A stretch of DNA of 64,000 bases. Origin: Pyropia yezoensis (lineage: Eukaryota > Rhodophyta > Bangiophyceae > Bangiales > Bangiaceae). Below, piece after piece: positions 11,201-24,051 of this stretch. The stretch's first letter is position 1. Each line of letters begins with the position of its first letter. A program made the position numbers and the translations under genes. Where the stretch lies: positions 25,207,122 to 25,271,121 of the forward strand of contig CM020618.1 of assembly GCA_009829735.1 (NCBI GenBank). Direction: 5' to 3'. Below the pieces are notes generated by a model, which saw only the letters and a program-made list of their open reading frames with translations, was not told where the DNA came from and searched no databases.

Positions 11201-14200
11201 GTCCTCCCTTCCCTTTCCACCCCCGCACCCCCCCGGCTTCCCTCCATCGCCTCTCCTGCTTCCCCGCACCCACGCTCTTCCTTTTCCGCTTACTCTTCTT
11301 GTCCATCACTCAGGTATGTACGGAGGATGCCATGGGTGGTGCATGTGGGTGGATCGGCTGGACCGAGCTGCTCTGGTGATGTACGTGGGTGTGTGCGCGG
11401 GGGGCTGCTCGCGCGTGGTACGAGAGGGCGTGTGGGAGGGTGGCAGTTGCCGTGGTGGTGGCGGTAGGAAGTCGATACACATGGGGGTGCCATACATGCA
11501 CAGTTCCATGTCATGCGCTACATTGGCTTGCATTTCCCTGCAACTGCGTTGCGTTGGCTTGCAGCTATCTGCACTGTCTTGCATATTCACCAGTGTTCTA
11601 CGCGCTACGCACGTTTCGCAAGTTCTTCTGGATCTTTTTCTTGTCGAGCTGGCGTCCTCCCTTCCCTTTCCACCCCCGCACCCCCCCGGCTTCCCTCCAT
11701 CGCCTCTCCTGCTTCCCCGCACCCACGCTCTTCCTTTTCCGCTTACTCTTCTTGTCCATCACTCAGGTATGTACGGAGGATGCCATGGGTGGTGCATGTG
11801 GGTGGATCGGCTGGACCGAGCTGCTCTGGTGATGTACGTGGGTGTGTGCGCGGGGGCTGCTCGCGCGGTGGTACGAGAGGGCGTGTGGGAGGGTGGCAGT
11901 TGCCGTGGTGGTGGCGGTAGGAAGTCGATACACATGGGGGTGCCATACATGCACAGTTCCATGTCATGCGCTACATTGGCTTGCATTTCCCTGCAACTGC
12001 GTTGCGTTGGCTTGCAGCTATCTGCACTGTCTTGCATATTCACCAGTGTTCTACGCGCTACGCACGTTTCGCAAGTTCTTCTGGATCTTTTTCTTGTCGA
12101 GCTGGCGTCCTCCCTTCCCTTTCCACCCCCCGCACCCCCCCGGCTTCCCTCCATCGCCTCTCCTGCTTCCCCGCACCCACGCTCTTCCTTTTCCGCTTAC
12201 TCTTCTTGTCCATCACTCAGGTATGTACGGAGGATGCCATGGGTGGTGCATGTGGGTGGATCGGCTGGATGGAGCTGCTCTGGTGATGTACGTGGGTGTG
12301 TGCGCGGGGGCTGCTCGCGCGGTGGTACGAGAGGCGTGTGGGAGGGTGGCAGTTGCCGTGGTGGTGGCGGTAGGAAGTCGATACACATGGGGGTGCCATA
12401 CATGCACAGTTCCATGTCATGCGCTACATTGGCTTGCATTTCCCTGCAACTGCGTTGCGTTGGCTTGCAGCTATCTGCACTGTCTTGCATATTCACCAGT
12501 GTTCTACGCGCTACGCACGTTTCGCAAGTTCTTCTGGATCTTTTTCTTGTCGAGCTGGCGTCCTCCCTTCCCTTTCCACCCCCCGCACCCCCCCGGCTTC
12601 CCTCCATCGCCTCTCCTGCTTCCCCGCACCCACGCTCTTCCTTTTCCGCTTACTCTTCTTGTCCATCACTCAGGTATGTACGGAGGATGCCATGGGTGGT
12701 GCATGTGGGTGGATCGGCTGGACCGAGCTGCTCTGGTGATGTACGTGGGTGTGTGCGCGGGGGGCTGCTCGCGCGGTGGTACGAGAGGGCGTGTGGAGGG
12801 TGGCAGTTGCCGTGGTGGTGGCGGTAGGAAGTCGATACACATGGGGGTGCCATACATGCACAGTTCCATGTCATGCGCTACATTGGCTTGCATTTCCCTG
12901 CAACTGCGTTGCGTTGGCTTGCAGCTATCTGCACTGTCTTGCATATTCACCAGTGTTCTACGCGCTACGCACGTTTCGCAAGTTCTTCTGGATCTTTTTC
13001 TTGTCGAGCTGGCGTCCTCCCTTCCCTTTCCACCCCCGCACCCCCCCGGCTTCCCTCCATCGCCTCTCCTGCTTCCCCGCACCCACGCTCTTCCTTTTCC
13101 GCTTACTCTTCTTGTCCATCACTCAGGTATGTACGGAGGATGCCATGGGTGGTGCATGTGGGTGGATCGGCTGGACGAGCTGCTCTGGTGATGTACGTGG
13201 GTGTGTGCGCGGGGGCTGCTCGCGCGGTGGTACGAGAGGGCGTGTGGAGGGTGGCAGTTGCCGTGGTGGTGGCGGTAGGAAGTCGATACACATGGGGGTG
13301 CCATACATGCACAGTTCCATGTCATGCGCTACATTGGCTTGCATTTCCCTGCAACTGCGTTGCGTTGGCTTGCAGCTATCTGCACTGTCTTGCATATTCA
13401 CCAGTGTTCTACGCGCTACGCACGTTTCGCAAGTTCTTCTGGATCTTTTTCTTGTCGAGCTGGCGTCCTCCCTTCCCTTTCCACCCCCCGCACCCCCCCG
13501 GCTTCCCTCCATCGCCTCTCCTGCTTCCCCGCACCCACGCTCTTCCTTTTCCGCTTACTCTTCTTGTCCATCACTCAGGTATGTACGGAGGATGCCATGG
13601 GTGGTGCATGTGGGTGGATCGGCTGGACGAGCTGCTCTGGTGATGTACGTGGGTGTGTGCGCGGGGGGCTGCTCGCGCGGTGGTACGAGGGCGTGTGGGA
13701 GGGTGGCAGTTGCCGTGGTGGTGGCGGTAGGAAGTCGATACACATGGGGGTGCCATACATGCACAGTTCCATGTCATGCGCTACATTGGCTTGCATTTCC
13801 CTGCAACTGCGTTGCGTTGGCTTGCAGCTATCTGCACTGTCTTGCATATTCACCAGTGTTCTACGCGCTACGCACGTTTCGCAAGTTCTTCTGGATCTTT
13901 TTCTTGTCGAGCTGGCGTCCTCCCTTCCCTTTCCACCCCCGCACCCCCCCGCTTCCCCATCGCCTCTCCTGCTTCCCCGCACCCACGCTCTTCCTTTTCC
14001 GCTTACTCTTCTTGTCCATCACTCAGGTATGTACGGAGGATGCCATGGGTGGTGCATGTGGGTGGATCGGCTGGACCGAGCTGCTCTGGTGATGTACGTG
14101 GGTGTGTGCGCGGGGGGCTGCTCGCGCGGTGGTACGAGAGGGCGTGTGGGAGGGTGGCAGTTGCCGTGGTGGTGGCGGTAGGAAGTCGATACACATGGGG

Positions 14201-17200
14201 GTGCCATACATGCACAGTTCCATGTCATGCGCTACATTGGCTTGCATTTCCCTGCAACTGCGTTGCGTTGGCTTGCAGCTATCTGCACTGTCTTGCATAT
14301 TCACCAGTGTTCTACGCGCTACGCACGTTTCGCAAGTTCTTCTGGATCTTTTTCTTGTCGAGCTGGCGTCCTCCCTTCCCTTTCCACCCCCCGCACCCCC
14401 CGGCTTCCCTCCATCGCCTCTCCTGCTTCCCCGCACCCACGCTCTTCCTTTTCCGCTTACTCTTCTTGTCCATCACTCAGGTATGTACGGAGGATGCCAT
14501 GGGTGGTGCATGTGGGTGGATCGGCTGGACCGAGCTGCTCTGGTGATGTACGTGGGTGTGTGCGCGGGGGGGCTGCTCGCGCGGTGGTACGAGAGGGCGT
14601 GTGGAGGGTGGCAGTTGCCGTGGTGGTGGCGGTAGGAAGTCGATACACATGGGGGTGCCATACATGCACAGTTCCATGTCATGCGCTACATTGGCTTGCA
14701 TTTCCCTGCAACTGCGTTGCGTTGGCTTGCAGCTATCTGCACTGTCTTGCATATTCACCAGTGTTCTACGCGCTACGCACGTTTCGCAAGTTCTTCTGGA
14801 TCTTTTTCTTGTCGAGCTGGCGTCCTCCCTTCCCTTTCCACCCCCCGCACCCCCCCGGCTTCCCTCCATCGCCTCTCCTGCTTCCCCGCACCCACGCTCT
14901 TCCTTTTCCGCTTACTCTTCTTGTCCATCACTCAGGTATGTACGGAGGATGCCATGGGTGGTGCATGTGGGTGGATCGGCTGGACCGAGCTGCTCTGGTG
15001 ATGTACGTGGGTGTGTGCGCGGGGGGCTGCTCGCGCGGTGGTACGAGAGGGCGTGTGGGAGGGTGGCAGTTGCCGTGGTGGTGGCGGTAGGAAGTCGATA
15101 CACATGGGGGTGCCATACATGCACAGTTCCATGTCATGCGCTACATTGGCTTGCATTTCCCTGCAACTGCGTTGCGTTGGCTTGCAGCTATCTGCACTGT
15201 CTTGCATATTCACCAGTGTTCTACGCGCTACGCACGTTTCGCAAGTTCTTCTGGATCTTTTTCTTGTCGAGCTGGCGTCCTCCCTTCCCTTTCCACCCCC
15301 CGCACCCCCCGGCTTCCCTCCATCGCCTCTCCTGCTTCCCCGCACCCACGCTCTTCCTTTTCCGCTTACTCTTCTTGTCCATCACTCAGGTATGTACGGA
15401 GGATGCCATGGGTGGTGCATGTGGGTGGATCGGCTGGACCGAGCTGCTCTGGTGATGTACGTGGGTGTGTGCGCGGGGGGCTGCTCGCGCGGTGGTACGA
15501 GAGGGCGTGTGGAGGGTGGCAGTTGCCGTGGTGGTGGCGGTAGGAAGTCGATACACATGGGGGTGCCATACATGCACAGTTCCATGTCATGCGCTACATT
15601 GGCTTGCATTTCCCTGCAACTGCGTTGCGTTGGCTTGCAGCTATCTGCACTGTCTTGCATATTCACCAGTGTTCTACGCGCTACGCACGTTTCGCAAGTT
15701 CTTCTGGATCTTTTTCTTGTCGAGCTGGCGTCCTCCCTTCCCTTTCCACCCCCCGCACCCCCCCGGCTTCCCTCCATCGCCTCTCCTGCTTCCCCGCACC
15801 CACGCTCTTCCTTTTCCGCTTACTCTTCTTGTCCATCACTCAGGTATGTACGGAGGATGCCATGGGTGGTGCATGTGGGTGGATCGGCTGGACGAGAGGG
15901 CGTGTGGGAGCAGTGCTCTGGTGATGTACGTGGGTGTGTGCGCGGGGGCTGCTCGCGCGGTGGTACGAGAGGGCGTGTGGGAGGGTGGCAGTTGCCGTGG
16001 TGGTGGCGGTAGGAAGTCGATACACATGGGGGTGCCATACATGCACAGTTCCATGTCATGCGCTACATTGGCTTGCATTTCCCTGCAACTGCGTTGCGTT
16101 GGCTTGCAGCTATCTGCACTGTCTTGCATATTCACCAGTGTTCTACGCGCTACGCACGTTTCGCAAGTTCTTCTGGATCTTTTTCTTGTCGAGCTGGCGT
16201 CCTCCCTTCCCTTTCCACCCCCGCACCCCCCCGGCTTCCCTCCATCGCCTTCCTGCTTCCCCGCACCCACGCTCTTCCTTTTCCGCTTACTCTTCTTGTC
16301 CATCACTCAGGTATGTACGGAGGATGCCATGGGTGGTGCATGTGGGTGGATCGGCTGGACCGAGCTGCTCTGGTGATGTACGTGGGTGTGTGCGCGGGGG
16401 GCTGCTCGCGCGGTGGTACGAGAGGGCGTGTGGGAGGGTGGCAGTTGCCGTGGTGGTGGCGGTAGGAAGTCGATACACATGGGGGTGCCATACATGCACA
16501 GTTCCATGTCATGCGCTACATTGGCTTGCATTTCCCTGCAACTGCGTTGCGTTGGCTTGCAGCTATCTGCACTGTCTTGCATATTCACCAGTGTTCTACG
16601 CGCTACGCACGTTTCGCAAGTTCTTCTGGATCTTTTTCTTGTCGAGCTGGCGTCCTCCCTTCCCTTTCCACCCCCCGCACCCCCCCGGCTTCCCTCCATC
16701 GCCTCTCCTGCTTCCCCGCACCCACGCTCTTCCTTTTCCGCTTACTCTTCTTGTCCATCACTCAGGTATGTACGGAGGATGCCATGGGTGGTGCATGTGG
16801 GTGGATCGGCTGGACCGAGCTGCTCTGGTGATGTACGTGGGTGTGTGCGCGGGGGGCTGCTCGCGCGGTGGTACGAGAGGGCGTGTGGGAGGGTGGCAGT
16901 TGCCGTGGTGGTGGCGGTAGGAAGTCGATACACATGGGGGTGCCATACATGCACAGTTCCATGTCATGCGCTACATTGGCTTGCATTTCCCTGCAACTGC
17001 GTTGCGTTGGCTTGCAGTATCTGCACTGTCTTGCATATTCACCAGTGTTCTACGCGCTACGCACGTTTCGCAAGTTCTTCTGGATCTTTTTCTTGTCGAG
17101 CTGGCGTCCTCCCTTCCCTTTCCACCCCCCGCACCCCCCCGGCTTCCCTCCATCGCCTCTCCTGCTTCCCCGCACCCACGCTCTTCCTTTTCCGCTTACT

Positions 17201-18700
17201 CTTCTTGTCCATCACTCAGGTATGTACGGAGGATGCCATGGGTGGTGCATGTGGGTGGATCGGCTGGACCGAGCTGCTCTGGTGATGTACGTGGGTGTGT
17301 GCGCGGGGGGCTGCTCGCGCGGTGGTACGAGAGGGCGTGTGGGAGGGTGGCAGTTGCCGTGGTGGTGGCGGTAGGAAGTCGATACACATGGGGGTGCCAT
17401 ACATGCACAGTTCCATGTCATGCGCTACATTGGCTTGCATTTCCCTGCAACTGCGTTGCGTTGGCTTGCAGCTATCTGCACTGTCTTGCATATTCACCAG
17501 TGTTCTACGCGCTACGCACGTTTCGCAAGTTCTTCTGGATCTTTTTCTTGTCGAGCTGGCGTCCTCCCTTCCCTTTCCACCCCCCGCACCCCCCCGGCTT
17601 CCCTCCATCGCCTTTCCTGCTTCCCCGCACCCACGCTCTTCCTTTTCCGCTTACTCTTCTTGTCCATCACTCAGGTATGTACGGAGGATGCCATGGGTGG
17701 TGCATGTGGGTGGATCGGCTGGACCGAGCTGCTCTGGTGATGTACGTGGGTGTGTGCGCGGGGGGCTGCTCGCGCGGTGGTACGAGAGGGCGTGTGGGAG
17801 GGTGGCAGTTGCCGTGGTGGTGGCGGTAGGAAGTCGATACACATGGGGGTGCCATACATGCACAGGTCCATGTCATGCGCTACATTGGCTTGCATTTCCC
17901 TGCAACTGCGTTGCGTTGGCTTGCAGCTATCTGCACTGTCTTGCATATTCACCAGTGTTCTACGCGCTACGCACGTTTCGCAAGTTCTTCTGGATCTTTT
18001 TCTTGTCGAGCTGGCGTCCTCCCTTCCCTTTCCACCCCCCGCACCCCCCCGGCTTCCCTCCATCGCCTCTCCTGCTTCCCCGCACCCACGCTCTTCCTTT
18101 TCCGCTTACTCTTCTTGTCCATCACTCAGGTATGTACGGAGGATGCCATGGGTGGTGCATGTGGGTGGATCGGCTGGACCGAGCTGCTCTGGTGATGTAC
18201 GTGGGTGTGTGCGCGGGGGGCTGCTCGCGCGGTGGTACGAGAGGGCGTGTGGGAGGGTGGCAGTTGCCGTGGTGGTGGCGGTAGGAAGTCGATACACATG
18301 GGGGTGCCATACATGCAGTTCCATGTCATGCGCTACATTGGCTTGCATTTCCCTGCAACTGCGTTGCGTTGGCTTGCAGCTATCTGCACTGTCTTGCATA
18401 TTCACCAGTGTTCTACGCGCTACGCACGCGCAAGTTCTTCGGATCCTTGTCGAGCTGGCGTCCTCCCTTCCCTTTCCACCCCCCGCACCCCCCGGCTTCC
18501 CTCCATCGCTTTCCTGCTTCGCACCCACGCTCTTCCTTTTCCGCTTACTCTTCTTGTCCATCACTCAGGTATGTACGGAGGATGCCATGGGTGGTGCATG
18601 TGGGTGGATCGGTGGACCGAGCTGCTCTGGTGATATACGTGGGTGTGTGCGCGGGGGCTGCCGCGCGGTGGTACGAGAGGGCGTGTCGGGTCAGTTGCCG
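5207..18700 (+). repeat. satellite array, main block (about 29 units of about 453 bp)
   Basis: The landmark ttcaccagtgttctacgcgc recurs every 452-455 bp (5243, 5695, 6149, 6602, 7054 and so on). Units are almost identical. They vary mainly in C/G-run lengths and in a short block reading ctggaccgag, ctggacgag or ctggatggag. One unit (15589-16058) carries a short internal insertion. Every unit holds a pyrimidine tract of over 100 bases ending TCACTCAG|GTATGT. Large frames cross several units on both strands but change with run length and look like by-products of a 3 x 151 bp period. From about 18430 the units begin to lose bases. Copy number may be collapsed or inflated by assembly. Confidence 0.95.
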
Positions 18701-19920
18701 TGGTGACGGGTGGAACCGTACACTGGGGGTGCCATACTTGCACAGGCCGTGTCATGCGTACATTGGCTTGATACCCTGCAGGAGCCTCTTTGATACGCAA
18801 GTCGCTATTCACCAGACAGTACGCGCCCGCAGTGTCGCAAGCTGGACTTTTTCTTGTCGAGCTGGTTCTCCCTTGTTTCCACCCCCCCAACTCGGCTTCC
18901 GTCCATGAGGTCTGATTGACCCGGGTCTTCGATTTGCCACTCTTCTGGTCCCCTCATGTTGTGTTGCCCTGCCATTGGTGCATGTTGGAGTCGGCCCGAG
19001 TACTGGGACCAGTTGTGTGGTAGGAGGCTCTCCGCCTGGTACGAGAGGGCGTGTGGGGGTGACAGTTGGTAGAAGGGTCGGTAGGAAGCGATACACTGGC
19101 GGCCCAAAGCACGGAGATGTCATGCGCCACGTTGGCTTGCATTTCCGGCAACTGTGGTTGGTTGCAGCTACCCTGTCTTGCATATTCACCAAGTGTTTGC
19201 CTACGCACAAGTTCCAAGCCGGATCCCTATCTTGAGACCGGCTCCTCCCCCTTTCCACCCCGCACCCCCCCGGCTTCCCAACCGTCGCCTCTCCTGCCTC
19301 CCCTCAAGGGCGCTCTTCCTTTTCCGTTGCTCTTCGGCCATCTCGTCCCCATGTAGGAGGGACCCCCGGGTGGTGCATGTTGGTAATCTGGACCGAGCTC
19401 GGTGGGGATGTACGTGGGTATCGCGGGGGACTGCTCCGGACTCTACGAAGGGCGTTGGGAGGGTGGCAGGGACGGTGTGGGGTAGGAAGTCGATCACATG
19501 GAGGCCACCATGCACAGTTCCAGCAACGCACATTGGGCAGTCCGGTGGAATCGTTGCGTTGGCTTGTACTCGCCCTGGTTGTATATTACCGTGTTCTACG
19601 CGCTGGTCACGTTTCGCAAGTTCTTCTGGACTCTCTGTCGAGCTGGCGTGGCCCTTCCCTGTCCACCCGGGCACTGGCTTCCCATCGCCCCCTCTTCCAG
19701 CACCCACCTCACCTGTCCTTTACCTTCTTGTCCGTCACTCAGGGTGTACGGAGGTGCCATGGGTGTGCATGTGGCCGGATCGGTGGACGAGCTGTCTTGT
19801 GGGACGTGGTGTGTCCGCGGGGGGCTTGCTGGCGGTGGTACGAGAGGGGTGTAAGTAACAGTACCGAGGTGGAGTACTTGGGATGTTGTCCGTCCGGGGC
19901 GAACAGTGTCACGAGTTGAG
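18701..19920 (+). repeat. decayed satellite units at the array edge
   Basis: Landmarks of the unit are recognisable in order (catattcacc, ggtggtacgagagggcgtgt, gtaggaag) but separated by many small deletions and some substitutions, so units are shorter than 453 bp. The CAG|GTATGT junction is lost here (near 19735 it reads CTCAGGGTGT). No gene is seen. Confidence 0.8.
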
Positions 19921-21636
19921 GGCCATACGTAAGGCTCATACCCCCGCAGACCAGTTGAGGAGCTTCCTATGTGTAACGTGTACCGCGTTTCACCAAGGGC
20001 TTCGCCAAGGTGGCGAAGCCGTTGAATGAGTTAGTGAGCTCAACCTACCGAAGAACCTGCCACCCCCCGCGTGGAGCAGGAATCCTTAAAGACTCTTCGG
20101 GACTTCTGCTGAAGCCCCCTATCCTTATTCCCACTTGGGAGGCCACTACTCCTGGATGTGAACGCTAGCTACGACCATTGGTTGTTTGTTGCTTCAGCAC
20201 CGAGCTGGGTGAGTACGTGGGTGTTCGCAAGGGGCTGCTCGGCCGAGAACTACGGAGTCACCGAGTGGAAGGACTCGCAGTGGTGTGGGGCGGTGACGTC
20301 ACTTCGTCACACCTGGAGGGTGAGAAGTTCCTCATCGCTACTTGCGCGTTGCAGTTTCCGACGAACTCGTCTCAACCGGTGGAGGGTGCGACTGGCACCT
20401 TCAATTACCACGGCTACCGCCCGCAGGCGAATTTTCTCGGAACCTGCCGAGGGGCTGGACACTCCCAGTCGATGAGGACCCCCCCATCGTGGGCTTGTCA
20501 CGCGCTCTCAGGTTCCCCGGCCCAGGCAAGAAGTACTTGCCCCTGTCCCTGGACGAGGTGGTGACGGCCGAGGATCCCTTCTGCAAGTCGGAGGGATTTA
20601 CTGGATACAGTGGTAGAGACGCGTTTCTTTCTGGGAGGGGCCTCCTCATGAGGAGGGCGGTGTGGGAGGACCGAACAACTTGTCGTCGTGGTCCGTCAGG
20701 AAGTATCAGGAGGGAGCCAACGCTCCACGGGTGGACATTGGGTCATGTCCCTGGACGAGGTGGGGCCAGGATCCCTTCTGCAATCGCAGGTTTGCCTACA
20801 GTGCAAGACCGTCTGATGGAGACGGCCTCCTCATTGTTATTTCCCCCCCGCAGCCGTCCCCGCATCCCTCAAGGCCACTCCAGTCCAACGCAACCACGTA
20901 CCTCCTGGTCATCTAACCGCTTCCATCGAAGGTACTACGGAGGATCCATGGGTGGGCATGTCTGGTCGTGTCAAGTTGTGATGACCGGGTTGCGCGTATG
21001 GCTCTCGGCGATGTACAAGGGCTTGGACCGCATAGGGAGTGATATGTAACTGTACCTCCACACGCTAGAGTAAGCACTGGGTTGGATCGTTCGCAATTCA
21101 CTGCTAGGCGTTGAAAACGCTCACGCCCCTAAGGTATGTACAGTGCCAGAGACAGGGGACAAAGCAGGGTGACCGTGGGTGAAACTCGTACCCATGGGGA
21201 GTGCCAATGCTACAGTACCAGCATGCGCACTGCGCATTCCCCCAACTGGGTGCTGGTCGCACAGTGAACGTACTGGTATTCAAAGGGACCGCTACCAGGC
21301 GAAGCTTGGGCGCGTTCTTGGAAGTGGCGTCCTCCCTTCACACCACCGCCCGAACGCGGCCGTCGTCGCCTTCACTGCCTTCGGCCGCACCCACAGGAGT
21401 ACCTGTTCCGATAAGTTCATCGACCACTTGGGATGACAACCGCCATGGAGGGTGCGTTGGTGGCTACAAAGCCAAGGATGACGTGGGAGTGTGTGGAGGA
21501 CCTTCCCTGAGAAGGTGAGGGGCGTACTGTGCCCGGAATGGATAGACCCTAACAGTCCCTCAACAGAGGGGGCCGAGCACAGTGCCAAGAGAGTGCTTCA
21601 AGTCGACGCATGCTTGGCTTCCTACAGCCCTAACCC
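19921..21636. other. no gene recognised; mosaic with faint satellite traces
   Basis: Short stretches resemble the satellite, for example near 20195-20240 (gagctgggtgagtacgtggg) and 20935-20965 (acggaggatccatgggtggg), embedded in unrelated sequence. The longest open frame (20342-21049, plus) has no recognisable domain and partly overlaps these traces. Confidence 0.5.
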
Positions 21637-22831
21637 TCACGGCAGCGCAACCACGCCAACTCGGCTCCAGCTGGCCTCCCACTCCACCCCTCGCCCCCAC
21701 GTCCCGCAAGTGGCGCCGATACGGTCTCTGACTCGGCTTGCCAAAGTTGTCGCAGACGCTGGCGTCTCAAGTGGGTAGAGGCTCCGACGGAGTAAGACTC
21801 GTCTTCGACGGAGGAGCGCCGCGAGGGGCGAGACGGCGAGGAGGCGAGTATGCGGCTTCGTTTGGAACGCCGCTGGGGTGGCATAATCCCCAATGTAGCC
21901 TCGGCTGCATAAACCCGCCACCGACTCGCAAGTCGCGGTCGCCACCAGTACGAACGCGCTCCTCAAGTTGAAGTCTCGGAACTCTGTAGGGTTGCTCCCG
22001 GCCAACCGGAAATGGTGCGGTCCACGTGGTGACCACGTCATCTTCGAGGTTAGAGGCGTATGCGGTAACACCAACTTGGGGTATACCGTCAGGAGGGTGG
22101 CCCCCAAGTTGGGGGACACCGGGGTGGACGACTCAACGGCCACGCTAATCGGGATGTCCCCGTGCGGCTGGTAGGGGACAGGAGGAAGCGGGGGGGCACG
22201 CCGAGGTGGCGGGACCCGGGTGTAACTGCGACCCCGACTTGGGGCCCCCGCAGTAGGTTGAGTCATATGGTCATCATATGAGGGCACGGCCATAACTATG
22301 GGCTTGTCCGGGGGTGACGCAGTGTGGCGGTCCACCCCCGGGGCATATGGGTAGTCCCCGATGCCCAACCCCTCTCGTAGGACCACACGGCCGTCGTGAA
22401 GTTCACGAGCGACCCACACGAACTGGCGAAGTGCGCCATCGTCCTTGGGCCCACGAGTGGGGCGGCGCAACTTGTGCTCAATGCTCTCCCACTCGATAAA
22501 CTTATGGAGCCGGAGCATCTCCTCAAGTAGAGTGAGTTGTCCTGATGAGCACCGCTCAGCAACTAGCTGAGGGGTGAGCTGTTCCAAACCTTGGATGAGC
22601 CGGAGGGGGAGATGCCAGAGCATCCCCCGCCGCTGAACACAAGACACCCAGGTCGACATGACCTCGAGAAGCCACTGGGTGGCCAACATGGCCCTCACCA
22701 GGAGATCAGGGCCAGCCGTCAACATGACGGCGCCAAAGTGGTCAAGCAACCGTGGTAGCAACGCCGGGAATGCGTAGAGGACCTGAGGATGTACTGGGCT
22801 GTCTCGGGGGGGCTGCTCAAAGCGCGGCCTC
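21637..22831 (-). pseudogene. relative of the antisense gene of element C (fragment)
   Basis: A minus-strand frame of almost 400 codons opens after a TAG near 22833 with no early ATG. By eye, the part read near 22560-22740 follows the protein encoded antisense in element C (43929-46298). Shared, evenly spaced landmarks are HFGAV / YFGSV, then about 40 residues later R-x-G-x-L-x-HLP, then QL, LVA / LIA and LH / VH...W. After this the protein becomes Pro/Arg-rich in both. Its N-terminal part is missing. A plus-strand retrotransposon once present here would explain it, but no LTR or pol was recognised nearby. Function unknown. Confidence 0.55.
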
Positions 22832-23220
22832 TACGAGGCGCCGGACTGGGTGTTGTTCAAGGTCACCAAGGCGGTCACCAAGTCGGGACCTCGGGGGTCC
22901 CGCCTGCAAGTTCCTAGTGTGCGCTCCTGGCTGCATTCGGGGGGCGTTTGCGTTGCTCCGTATCTGAGTGGTTCGCGTCCCCGGATCTACCCCGCGCCGT
23001 TTCCCATCCCCGGTGGCCTTTGTCAGCCTCGTCGTCGTCCCTTCACCCCCGCCCCCCGGGCCGTCAGGGACCGACCCTGGGACCCCCCCCCGTCTCCTCC
23101 CCCCCGACGCTTGCCCCCCGGCCACACGAGACCCCTCCTGGTCCATGGGAGGCCGGGGGGCCAGCCCCTGGGACTACGGCTTTCCGGGGGGCCCAGCCGG
23201 CACACCGTCAACTGGGGGGT
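22832..23220. other. no gene recognised, GC-rich
   Basis: Pro/Gly-rich frames exist on both strands, without motifs. This could be the low-complexity N-terminal part of the antisense-gene relative, or ordinary intergenic sequence. Confidence 0.4.
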
Positions 23221-23876
23221 GCGGGTGTTTGGGGCGGTAGGAAGTCGGACACGGGGGTGCCATTGCACAGTTCCCGTCATGCGCTCATTGGCTTGCATTT
23301 CCCCCTCGTCCGTTGGCTTGGCTATCTGCTCTGTCTTGCATATTCACCAGTGTCTACGCGACGCACGTTTCGCGTTCCTGGATCCGTCGAGCTGGCGTCC
23401 TCCCTTCCCTTTACCCCCCGCACCCCCCCGGGTTCCCTCCATCGCCTCTCCTGCTTCCCCGCACCCTGCTCTTCCAAGCCGCCGAGTGGGCGAGTTTATC
23501 ACTCAGGGTGTCGGAGGATGCCTTGGTGCATGTGGGTGGATCGGGGGACCAGCTGCTCGGTGATGTACGCGGGTGTGTGCGCGGGGGGCCCTCGCGGGTG
23601 GTACGAGAGGGCGGGGGAGGGTGGCAGTTGTGTGGTGGTGGCGGTAGGAAGTCGATACACATGGGGGTGCCATACATGCACAGTTCCATGTCATGCGCTA
23701 CATTGGCTTGCATTTCCCTGCAACTGCGTTGCGTTGGCTTGCAGCTATCTGCACTGTCTTGCATATTCACCAGTGTTCTACGCGCTACGCACGTTTCGCA
23801 AGTTCTTCTGGATCTTTTTCTTGGCGAGCTGGCGTCCTCCCTTCCCTTTCCACCCCCCGCACCCCCCCGGCAGCCT
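23221..23876 (+). repeat. satellite units, first one full of small deletions
   Basis: The unit at about 23238-23640 matches the consensus in order but lacks many short pieces with few base changes. It is followed by a normal half unit up to the pyrimidine tract, where an LTR piece interrupts it. Confidence 0.85.
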
Positions 23877-24051
23877 CGACCAAGAAACTGTTGGACCACA
23901 CACCATCCTCTTGTTTGTCCGTGGGCGGTTTGCCCCACAACAGGGACAGAGTGTGTGCGACTTGCACTTTTTCCGGTTCCCCCAACACGGGAGGCAGCCC
24001 TTGCACACCGCCCCAACTTGGGTGCCGTGTGTGCATGTGGTTTTTGCCACA
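23877..24051 (+). mobile_element. LTR fragment of element B type inside a satellite unit
   Basis: About 175 bp starting cgaccaagaaactgttgg and ending gtttttgccaca match, in opposite orientation, the 3' part of the LTR of element B (about 29052-29230). The right end stops exactly at the LTR terminus CA, and satellite sequence (gtaggaagtcg) resumes at once. The left end is inside the LTR, so the fragment is truncated or recombined and replaces half a satellite unit. Confidence 0.75.

Noticed and set aside
5600-17900. Very long reading frames across the satellite array on both strands (up to 781 codons)
   Set aside because: They arise because the unit is about 3 x 151 bp with few stops; all frames are open in places, they switch with C/G-run length, and none shows a domain or codon-level constraint.
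23900-24030. Cys-rich peptide (CKGCLPC...LCPCCG) on the minus strand, also readable at 29080-29200 on the plus strand
   Set aside because: Both places are the LTR of element B; one copy has a stop in the stretch. It is LTR sequence read as protein, not a gene.
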